From Giesbergeria sp. (lineage in GTDB: Bacteria > Pseudomonadota > Gammaproteobacteria > Burkholderiales > Burkholderiaceae_C), in NCBI GenBank assembly GCA_017998735.1, contig JAGOCN010000163.1, forward strand, positions 1-5,064: a stretch of DNA of 5,064 bases, written 5' to 3'. Shown here in pieces: positions 1 through 4,692 of this stretch. Numbering within the stretch: the stretch's first letter is position 1; the number at the start of each line of letters is the position of its first letter. The notes beneath the pieces were generated by a model. The model saw nothing but the letters and a program-made list of their open reading frames with translations, was not told where the DNA came from and searched no databases. Made by a program: the position numbers and the translations under genes.

Positions 1-693
1 TCCATCGTCGCCGCCGGCGCCAATGCCTGCGTGCTGCACTACCGGGCCGATGCCGCGCCGGTGCGCGCTGGCGAACTGGTGCTGATCGACGCCGGCTGCG
101 AGCTCGACGGCTATGCCAGCGACATCACCCGCACCTTTCCGGCCAACGGCACATTCACCGGGCCGCAGCGCGATCTGTACAACCTGGTGCTGGCCAGCCA
201 ATATGCGGCCGTGGACGCCACCCGCGCCGGTGCCCGCTTCACCGACCCGCACGACGCCACCGTGGCGGTGCTGGCGCAGGGCCTGCTGGACCTTAAGTTG
301 CTGGACAAAAGCAAGCATGGCACCGCGCAGGACGTGGTCGCCAGCCGGGCGTATTTCCCGTTCTACATGCACCGCACCGGCCACTGGCTGGGCATGGACG
401 TGCACGACTGCGGCAGCTATGTGGAGCCGGGCGAGGTGGGCCAGACGAGCGAGCGGCGCGACCCGCTGTCGGGCGAAACCATTGTCGACCGGCCCAGCCG
501 CATCCTGCGGCCGGGCATGGTGCTGACCATCGAGCCCGGCCTGTATGTGCGCCCGGCGCCGGGCGTGCCCGAAGCCTTTCACGGCATCGGCATCCGCATC
601 GAGGACGATGCCATCGTCACTGAGGGCGGCTGCGAACTGATCAGCCGCGGTGTGCCGGTGGAGCCGGACGAGATCGAGGCGCTGATGCGTTGA
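1..693 (+). CDS. pepP: Xaa-Pro aminopeptidase P, C-terminal part (5' end outside window)
   Basis: A cytosolic metallopeptidase of the M24 pita-bread fold that removes an N-terminal residue preceding proline. The frame is open from base 1 and gives 230 residues before TGA. All five dinuclear metal ligands of the E. coli enzyme have counterparts, numbered from the window start: Asp30 (LIDAG), Asp41 (DITRTFP), His128 (GHWLG), Glu178 (TIEPG) and Glu201 (RIEDD). The supporting residues His13, His124, His135 and Arg199 also align. The D-to-D spacing (11) and E-to-E spacing (23) match E. coli. The His128-to-Glu178 spacing is 50 instead of 29, which indicates an insertion of about 21 residues (roughly 139-166) in a surface-loop position. 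The N-terminal creatinase-like domain must lie upstream. The gene converges on the minus-strand genes and ends just before a bidirectional terminator. The E. coli comparison is from memory; the family call is very secure. Confidence 0.96.
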   Translation, partial: SIVAAGANACVLHYRADAAPVRAGELVLIDAGCELDGYASDITRTFPANGTFTGPQRDLYNLVLASQYAAVDATRAGARFTDPHDATVAVLAQGLLDLKLLDKSKHGTAQDVVASRAYFPFYMHRTGHWLGMDVHDCGSYVEPGEVGQTSERRDPLSGETIVDRPSRILRPGMVLTIEPGLYVRPAPGVPEAFHGIGIRIEDDAIVTEGGCELISRGVPVEPDEIEALMR

Positions 694-753
694 TGCGTTG
701 AGAAGTTGAAGCGCTGCCCCTGCAGCCTTTGTCGGCGGCTGCACTGCTTCCGG

Positions 754-790
754 AAACGACAAAACCCCGCAGTGCGGGGTTTTGTCGTTT
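754..790. terminator. Bidirectional rho-independent terminator
   Basis: A perfect inverted repeat has 17-nt arms at 754-770 and 774-790 around the loop AGT. The GC core CCCCGC/GCGGGG is flanked by AAAA on the left and TTTT on the right, so a U-tract follows the core hairpin on either strand. It lies 60 nt past the pepP stop and 49 nt past the stop of the convergent minus-strand gene. It therefore probably ends both transcripts. Confidence 0.92.
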
Positions 791-803
791 GGTTTACTCC
801 GGC

Positions 804-826
804 TCCGGGCCAGCGGGTGGCCCGGA
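804..826. other. GC-rich hairpin downstream of the CX10C-repeat gene
   Basis: A 9-bp perfect stem (804-812 with 818-826, TCCGGGCCA/TGGCCCGGA) closes a 5-nt loop. It begins 13 nt past the minus-strand stop codon. No U-tract follows it on the minus strand, so alone it is not a classical terminator. It could protect the 3' end of the message or cause pausing ahead of the stronger terminator at 754-790. Confidence 0.5.
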
Positions 827-839
827 CGGTGGTGTTTTT

Positions 840-1418
840 TTACTGGGCGTACTTGCGCTTGGCGTCGTCCACGCACTTGTCCTTGACATCGCCCGACAGC
901 GTGTCGCAGCGCTCCTTGGCGGCCTTGTAGTTGGCTTCGCGCATTTCCTCGGCGCCTTCCTTGCGGGCTTCGGCCACGTCGGCGCGCTTCTCGGCGGTAG
1001 TGTCGCCCGGCTTGGCCTTCGCTTCTGCGATCTTGGCCATTTCCACGCCCTTCACATGCTCTGCCTTGGCGTCCTTCTTGCACACGTCCTTGGCGTTGCC
1101 GCTCAGGTCGTCGCACTTTTCCTTGGACACTTCGTAGGCAGCGTCTGCGCGTTCCTTGCGCACCTTGTAAGCGGCTTTTTCGCTCGGCTTGTACTGGGCG
1201 TCCAGTTCGGCCCGGGAGACTTTTTCAGCGCCCTTGGCTTCCTTTTCGCACACGTCCTTGGCGTTGCCGCTCAGGGCATCGCACTTTTCCTTGTGCATCT
1301 TGTAGTCGGCGCTGATGCGGTCCTTGCCGGTCGAATACTCGGCGGGCTGCATGGCCATCGAAGCGGTGGCGACAAAGCTGGCGGCGACCAGGGCAATCAG
1401 GTTGCGGTTGAATTTCAT
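840..1418 (-). CDS. Exported Lys/Ala-rich protein with three CX10C repeats, function unknown
   Basis: This encodes 192 residues. A Sec-type signal peptide is visible: basic MKFNRN, then a hydrophobic core to about residue 19, with a likely cut after Ala22 (SMA/MQ), so the product should be periplasmic. The mature part is highly charged, with about 30 Lys and 30 Ala in 170 residues, and probably mostly helical. It contains three copies of a 24-residue unit at 39-62, 95-118 and 164-187. Each has the pattern Y-x3-KE(K/R)CD-x-LSG-x2-KD-x-C-x3-AK, with cysteines at 46/57, 102/113 and 171/182. No other domain is recognised. Proteins of this style in Burkholderiales are sometimes labelled 'TolA-like' on composition alone, which says nothing about function. 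The start at 1418 is chosen because AGGAG lies 8 bases upstream and a signal peptide follows; a longer open frame reaching 1592 would bury that signal. The CsbD-family neighbour hints at a stress role, but only by association. Confidence 0.88.
   Translation of the reverse strand: MKFNRNLIALVAASFVATASMAMQPAEYSTGKDRISADYKMHKEKCDALSGNAKDVCEKEAKGAEKVSRAELDAQYKPSEKAAYKVRKERADAAYEVSKEKCDDLSGNAKDVCKKDAKAEHVKGVEMAKIAEAKAKPGDTTAEKRADVAEARKEGAEEMREANYKAAKERCDTLSGDVKDKCVDDAKRKYAQ
1081..1125. repeat. Internal direct repeat, copy A
   Basis: A 45-bp segment encodes the CX10C core of repeat unit 2. It matches copy B (1249-1293) at 43 of 45 positions, with the first 27 bases and last 15 identical. The copies start 168 bp (56 codons) apart, so the repeat is in frame. 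Unit 3 of the same gene is clearly diverged at the DNA level. Confidence 0.9.
1249..1293. repeat. Internal direct repeat, copy B
   Basis: This segment encodes the CX10C core of repeat unit 1 and is the partner of 1081-1125, with two mismatches near the middle. Recombination between the copies would add or remove 56 codons without shifting the frame. Confidence 0.9.
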
Positions 1419-1426
1419 GGGAAGGG

Positions 1427-1431
1427 CTCCT
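1427..1431 (-). promoter_or_regulatory. Shine-Dalgarno site of the CX10C-repeat gene
   Basis: AGGAG on the minus strand lies 8 nt before the ATG at 1418. This favours the 192-residue start over the upstream in-frame alternative. Confidence 0.8.
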
Positions 1432-1466
1432 GACTCTGTGCAGAGAAAAGGTAAAAAAACAGGGGT

Positions 1467-1480
1467 GACTTTGGAAAGTC
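1467..1480. promoter_or_regulatory. Small dyad upstream of the CX10C-repeat gene, possible operator
   Basis: GACTTT and AAAGTC arms of 6 bp surround a GG spacer, about 50 nt upstream of the start codon. A second small dyad, CTCTG-TG-CAGAG, lies in the leader at 1434-1445. The leader also has a run of seven T residues on the minus strand (1453-1459). I cannot pick a convincing -35/-10 pair. Short dyads like these occur by chance, so an operator role is only a possibility. Confidence 0.2.
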
Positions 1481-1517
1481 CGGAATTTGCAAAGCGGTTG
1501 AACCCGAGGGTTTGAGA

Positions 1518-1555
1518 GCCTGTGCCTTGCAGCCCCGGGGCTGCAAGGCACAGGC
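1518..1555. repeat. 38-bp perfect palindrome
   Basis: Bases 1518-1536 are the exact reverse complement of 1537-1555, centred on CCCC/GGGG with no spacer. As RNA it would form a very stable hairpin of 17 bp or fewer, once a minimal loop is allowed. It begins about 40 nt past the csbD-type stop on the minus strand and is followed there by TCTCAAACC, which is not a U-tract. It may end or stabilise the csbD-type message, or be a dispersed palindromic element; the sequence alone does not decide. Confidence 0.85.
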
Positions 1556-1583
1556 CGGTGCGGGGCCGCTGGCCACGCACCGG
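1555..1583. other. Imperfect hairpin abutting the palindrome, 3' of the CsbD-family gene
   Basis: CCGGTGCG (1555-1562) pairs with CGCACCGG (1576-1583). A single G/A mismatch separates these from an inner GGCC/GGCC stem with a GCT loop. It starts 12 nt past the stop of the CsbD-family gene and shares its last base with the neighbouring palindrome. With that palindrome it fills most of the space just downstream of the gene, so a combined role in ending or protecting the transcript is plausible. Confidence 0.5.
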
Positions 1584-1595
1584 AGCGTCCATCGG

Positions 1596-1814
1596 TCAGT
1601 CGTTGAAACGGAAGTCGGGGTTGCGCTTTTGCCAGTCGTTCAGCTGGTCTTCAGCAGCGTCCTTGGCCAGGCCATGGCGCTCTTGCAGCTTGCCGACAAA
1701 CTGCTCGCGCTTGCCGTCGATCACGTCCATGTCGTCGTTCGTCAGCTTGCCCCATTGCTCTTGCACCTTGCCGGTGAATTGCTTCCAGTTGCCCTTGATG
1801 CGGTCTTCGTTCAT
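1596..1814 (-). CDS. CsbD-family (YjbJ-like) stress protein
   Basis: This encodes 72 residues, close to the roughly 69 of E. coli YjbJ. The sequence opens MNEDRIKGNWKQFTGKVQEQ and continues with WGKLTNDD, which is the family hallmark. A second half with GKREQFVGKLQERHG and a tail DWQKRN follow. Family members are small, soluble, very hydrophilic helical proteins, often induced in general stress or stationary phase; their biochemical role is unknown. The ATG at 1814 has an AAAGGA site 7 nt upstream. An in-frame start 11 codons earlier at 1847 would place that site inside the gene and adds a non-family N-terminus, so it is rejected. The gene appears to be its own transcription unit, with hairpins directly downstream. 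It lies upstream of and in the same direction as the CX10C-repeat gene, across a 177-nt gap. Confidence 0.95.
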   Translation of the reverse strand: MNEDRIKGNWKQFTGKVQEQWGKLTNDDMDVIDGKREQFVGKLQERHGLAKDAAEDQLNDWQKRNPDFRFND

Positions 1815-1821
1815 GGTTGTG

Positions 1822-1827
1822 TCCTTT
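1822..1827 (-). promoter_or_regulatory. Shine-Dalgarno site of the CsbD-family gene
   Basis: AAAGGA on the minus strand lies 7 nt before the ATG at 1814 and decides the 72-residue start. Confidence 0.75.
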
Positions 1828-2093
1828 GAAAGTTTCGCTCTGGCCATCCATCCGTTGTGTATGGAACCACTGCCGGGTGCGATGGGGCAACTTTAGGACG
1901 GTGCGCGTCTGGCAGGCGTAGGCCGTCGGGGGCAGCCCGCGTCAGCAGCGGCCTACCCGGCTCCGGGCGCCGCAAAGGGCCGGTTCTGCAAGGCGCTTTC
2001 AGGGGACTGCAGGCACGCTGCGCTGCAGGCTGCAGCAACCGGCCAGCCGCACGGGCGTGCAGTGCCCGGTGCAGCGGGGGATGTCTGCGTGCT
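1828..2093. other. Intergenic region between the MCE operon end and the CsbD-family gene
   Basis: I see no supportable gene here. On the minus strand this stretch carries the 3' trailer of the lipoprotein gene and must hold the promoter of the CsbD-family gene, but I find no convincing -35/-10 pair. Weak secondary structure is visible. An 8-bp inverted repeat (GTAGGCCG at 1918-1925 with CGGCCTAC at 1949-1956) spans a 23-nt loop. CGGGC/GCCCG arms lie at 2052-2056 and 2064-2068, and CTGCAG occurs three times at 2007, 2023 and 2030. None has a U-tract, so no clear intrinsic terminator follows the operon. Confidence 0.45.
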
Positions 2094-2840
2094 TCAGTGC
2101 CCGAGCTGCTCGACCCACTGCGCCACGGCCTGCGCCGTCTGCGCCGTGGCGTCGGCCAGGGCGCGCGTGCCGCCGGCAGCGTCCGCACTGGGCGCGGGGG
2201 CCTGCGCCGTGAACAGCCGCTGGCCCAGCAGCTTTTCGCCGTCCGCCGTGGGTTCGACCAGCGTGGCGCGCAGGCGCACCAGGGCGTTGCTGGCACTGGC
2301 GCTGGTGAACACCTGGCTGAATTCCTCCAGCTCAACGCGCAGCACGGTGGGCAGGCTGCCTGCATTGGCGGCGCGGCTGGCCGTGCCGGTGCTAGCCCCC
2401 TCGCGGGCGGCCGCCAGCGCGTCGTCGGCGCTCAGCACCGCACGGCGCTCTGCCAGCTGCGTGCGCAGTGCCTGCTGCACCAGCTGCGCCGGGGGCAGCG
2501 ACCAGCGCGCCAGCTGGTAAGGGCGCAGCTGCCGGGCGTCGGTGTAGGCCAGGCGGTAGAGCACGGCGGTGCTGTTGTCGCTGCGGCCCACGCTTTGCAC
2601 ATCGGCCAGGGCCAGCGTGGGCAGGCGTGCGGCGGGCATGGCAGCGGTGCCATGGCCATTGCTGGATGCAGGCTGGCCGGCCGGCGCCACCGGCAGGCCG
2701 GGGCCGAAGTCGTACACCACCGGCCGCTCGGGCGGCGTGGGCAGCACCGAGCAGCCCGCCAGAAAAACCAGGCCAAAAACGGCTGCAGCGCTTGCCAGGC
2801 GTGCGCCAGCAGCTATTGAAAAAAGAGCATTCGGGTTCAT
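2094..2840 (-). CDS. PqiC-like ABC-transport auxiliary outer-membrane lipoprotein
   Basis: This encodes 248 residues. A lipoprotein signal peptide ends in the lipobox LAGC with Cys30 as the acylated residue. Ser at the next position (not Asp) predicts sorting to the outer membrane. The mature protein fits the ABC_trans_aux family (PqiC/YmbA, formerly DUF330): an early VYDFGPG segment (42-48), YRLAYTDARQLRPYQLARW (95-113) followed by PPAQLV, and a later strand-rich LRVELEEFSQVF stretch (167-178). In the Pqi system such lipoproteins tether or cap the MCE tunnel at the outer membrane, and the same role is inferred here. The start codon overlaps the stop of the MCE gene as ATGA. There is no strong Shine-Dalgarno site, so translational coupling is likely. 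It is the last gene of the operon. A role as an LptE- or MlaA-type protein is not supported by the motifs. Confidence 0.9.
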   Translation of the reverse strand: MNPNALFSIAAGARLASAAAVFGLVFLAGCSVLPTPPERPVVYDFGPGLPVAPAGQPASSNGHGTAAMPAARLPTLALADVQSVGRSDNSTAVLYRLAYTDARQLRPYQLARWSLPPAQLVQQALRTQLAERRAVLSADDALAAAREGASTGTASRAANAGSLPTVLRVELEEFSQVFTSASASNALVRLRATLVEPTADGEKLLGQRLFTAQAPAPSADAAGGTRALADATAQTAQAVAQWVEQLGH

Positions 2841-3829
2841 CGGGCAGGTCTTTCAGAAGCGGGCGCGGGGGCGGCAAAACCGTCCTCGCCGGGGCCGGGC
2901 GCTGCACGGCCGGGGCCGTACAGCAGCGCCTGCGGGTTGTCGCTCAGGCTGCCGGCCACGCGGCCGAACTGGCGCGCCGCGTTGCCGGTCTGTTCGGCGG
3001 CGCGCTCCAGCCGGGGCAAGGTGCTGGTGCTCAGGCGGTCGGCGGCACGCGCCAGCGTCTTGGTGCTTTCGCCGGCCTGGTCGATGACGCCGCCGGGGGC
3101 GTTCAAGCGCTTCACGGTGCTGCCGACCTCGCTGGCCACGCCGGCCACCTGCGTGCCGGCGGCCTGCAGCGATTTGAGCGCTGCCGTGGTGTCGCGTGCC
3201 AGCGGCGGCAGCGCGGCCAGGGCCGGGTCCAGGCGCTGCTCCACGGTGGCGTCCAGCCGGCGGGCCAGCGCGCTGACATCGGCGGCGGCGTCGCCGATGT
3301 TCTGCATGGTGGCGCTGAAGACCTTGCGGTTGTCCTCGTCGAGCAGCTGGTTCATGCGGCGCGTCACCTCCTGCACCTGCCCCAGGATCTGCGGTCCCTG
3401 GTCGGCCAGCTGGCTGAACGGCGACGAGCGCAGCGGCAGGCGCGGCAGGCCGCTGTCGCCGGGCGGCAGCTGCGCCTGGGGTTCGCCCGCGTCGTCCAGC
3501 AGCACATAGGCCAGGCCGGTCACGCCCTGGTAGTTGAGCGTGGCAAAGGTGGTCTGCGTGAGCGGGGTGCTGTCTTCCACGGCAATGCGGATCAGCACAT
3601 TGCCACTGACCTGCGGGTCAAAGCCGATGTAGGTCACCTTGCCGACCGACACGCCCTTGTAGCGCACCGTGGCCTGCGGCTGCAGGCCGCTGACGCCTTC
3701 CTTGGTGGACATTTCATAAGAGTGGTAGCTGCCGCTGTCGCGCGTCAGCCACATGGCCAGGCCCGCCAGCATCGCGGCCATGACCAGCACGAACAGGCCG
3801 GCTGCCAGGGCATGGGATTTGTTTTCCAT
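2837..3829 (-). CDS. MlaD-type MCE-domain protein of a lipid ABC transporter
   Basis: This encodes 330 residues. A short cytoplasmic N-terminus is followed by one transmembrane helix (about 8-28). One MCE domain follows (about 36-112; YEMSTKEGVSGLQPQATVRY, then GVSVGKV and LNYQGVTGLAYVLLDD). After it comes a long helical, probably coiled-coil region (about 135-295) and a Pro/Ala/Gly-rich tail preceded by SDNPQALLYGPG. E. coli MlaD has about 183 residues, so the extra length is the helical part, which could form a tube or reach toward the outer membrane. MCE proteins form hexameric rings in the periplasm that pass lipids to or from the MlaE/MlaF-type transporter. The ATG shares its A with the upstream ATPase stop (TGATG), and AAAGGA lies 9 nt upstream, within the ATPase gene. 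The open frame continues far upstream, but only as antiphase reading of the ATPase gene. Confidence 0.95.
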   Translation of the reverse strand: MENKSHALAAGLFVLVMAAMLAGLAMWLTRDSGSYHSYEMSTKEGVSGLQPQATVRYKGVSVGKVTYIGFDPQVSGNVLIRIAVEDSTPLTQTTFATLNYQGVTGLAYVLLDDAGEPQAQLPPGDSGLPRLPLRSSPFSQLADQGPQILGQVQEVTRRMNQLLDEDNRKVFSATMQNIGDAAADVSALARRLDATVEQRLDPALAALPPLARDTTAALKSLQAAGTQVAGVASEVGSTVKRLNAPGGVIDQAGESTKTLARAADRLSTSTLPRLERAAEQTGNAARQFGRVAGSLSDNPQALLYGPGRAAPGPGEDGFAAPAPASERPAR

Positions 3830-4689
3830 CAGGCGTCTTCCTTTGAAGCGGTGACCGGGGCCATGGCGCGGCGCCCCCGGTCCCCCAGAAAAAAGTGTTC
3901 GATGAACGGGTGCGCAAAGTGCGCCACCTCGGTGGCCGGGCCGGTGGTGATGACATGCTTGTCGGCCAGCACCGCCACGCGGGACGACAGCGCAAACAGC
4001 GTGTCCAGGTCGTGCGTGACCATCACCATGGTCAGGCCCAGGGCGTCGTGCAGCTCGTGCAGCAGGTTGCAAAATTCGTCGGCGCCGTTCGGGTCCAGCC
4101 CGGCGGTGGGCTCGTCCAGCAACAAAAGCGGCGGGTCCATGATGAGCGCCCGCGCCAGCGCCACGCGCTTGACCATGCCGCCCGACAGGTCGGCCGGCAT
4201 GCGCGAGGCGTGCTCGGGTTTGAGCCCCACCATCTGCAGCTTGACCATGGCCGCGTCGCAGACCAGATCGTCGGGCAGCGTGCCCTGCTCGCGCAGCGCA
4301 AAGGCGATGTTGTCCAGCACATTGAAGGCCGAAAACAGCGCCCCCTGCTGGAACAGCATGCCGACCCGGCTGGCGGCGCCTTCGCCGCCCATTTCGCTGG
4401 CCGGGCGGCCCAGCACCGTGACGCTGCCGCGTGCCGGTTGCAACAGCCCCAGGATCTGGCGCAGCAGCACCGTCTTGCCGGTGCCCGAGCCGCCCACCAG
4501 CGACAGCATTTCGCCGCGCTGCACGGTCAGGTCCAGGTCCTGGTGCACCGCAAAGGCGGCGTCGCCCTCGCCAAACACCGACCACAGGCCGGCAATCTGC
4601 ACCACCGGTTCGGCAGGGGCGGCAGCGTTGGGGTCGGCGCCGGGCTGCTGCTGCTGCGGTTGTGGTTGTGGTTGTGGTTGCTGTGCCAT
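3829..4689 (-). CDS. MlaF-type ABC transporter ATP-binding protein
   Basis: This encodes 286 residues, a complete nucleotide-binding domain. It has Walker A GGSGTGKT (66-73), Q-loop Gln114 in MLFQQGALFSAFNVLDNIAF, signature LSGGM (168-172), Walker B LLLLDEP with Asp192 and Glu193, D-loop GLDP (197-200) and switch His226 (VTHD). The FQQGALF...NVLDNIAF pattern and LSGGM place it with MlaF-type lipid exporters or importers rather than nutrient importers. It should sit on the cytoplasmic face and power the permease encoded just upstream. Its ATG follows that gene's stop after 3 nt. The first 28 residues are an unusual Gln/Pro-rich and then Ala/Pro-rich extension, encoded partly by tandem hexanucleotides. 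A later start is possible, but the domain proper begins near residue 29 and I see no better start codon there. The conserved catalytic residues suggest an active enzyme. Confidence 0.96.
   Translation of the reverse strand: MAQQPQPQPQPQQQQPGADPNAAAPAEPVVQIAGLWSVFGEGDAAFAVHQDLDLTVQRGEMLSLVGGSGTGKTVLLRQILGLLQPARGSVTVLGRPASEMGGEGAASRVGMLFQQGALFSAFNVLDNIAFALREQGTLPDDLVCDAAMVKLQMVGLKPEHASRMPADLSGGMVKRVALARALIMDPPLLLLDEPTAGLDPNGADEFCNLLHELHDALGLTMVMVTHDLDTLFALSSRVAVLADKHVITTGPATEVAHFAHPFIEHFFLGDRGRRAMAPVTASKEDA
4645..4681. repeat. Short tandem repeats coding a Pro-Gln tail
   Basis: On the plus strand there are four CTG units (4645-4656), then a lone C, then GGTTGT three times and GGTTGC once (4658-4681). 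In the ATPase reading frame these encode alternating Pro-Gln pairs and a run of Gln near residues 4-15. Because the longer unit is six bases, copy-number change by slippage would add or remove Pro-Gln pairs without breaking the frame. Confidence 0.85.
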
Positions 4690-4692
4690 GCC

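Noticed and set aside
683..698. Tandem TGATGCGT duplication spanning the pepP stop codon
   Set aside because: Two 8-bp copies at a gene end are easily explained by slippage or chance, and the PepP C-terminus looks complete.
1081..1293. Direct repeats considered as a CRISPR or mobile-element signature
   Set aside because: Only two close copies exist, both in frame within a protein made of repeat units. There are no regular spacers, terminal inverted repeats or transposase.
729..1433. 234-codon plus-strand frame with repeated hydrophobic segments resembling a membrane protein
   Set aside because: It is the mirror of the CX10C gene: the periodic hydrophobic stretches arise from reading Lys/Glu-rich repeats antisense. 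It also begins before and runs through the terminator.
1419..1592. N-terminal extension of the CX10C gene to a start at 1592
   Set aside because: It would translate the palindrome, lacks a good ribosome site and would bury the obvious signal peptide that follows the AGGAG-preceded ATG at 1418.
2007..2035. Three CTGCAG sites in the trailer of the lipoprotein gene, considered as a terminator or binding array
   Set aside because: The spacing is irregular, no U-tract follows, and the motif is a common GC-rich palindrome; there is no support beyond its repetition.
1857..2819. 320-codon plus-strand open frame across the lipoprotein gene
   Set aside because: It is antisense to the lipobox-bearing protein, with composition driven by GC content and no recognisable domain.
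3830..4585. Upstream extension of the MCE open frame through the ATPase gene
   Set aside because: The extension is an out-of-phase reading of the ATPase. The true start is the ATG at 3829, which directly precedes the transmembrane helix and overlaps the ATPase stop.
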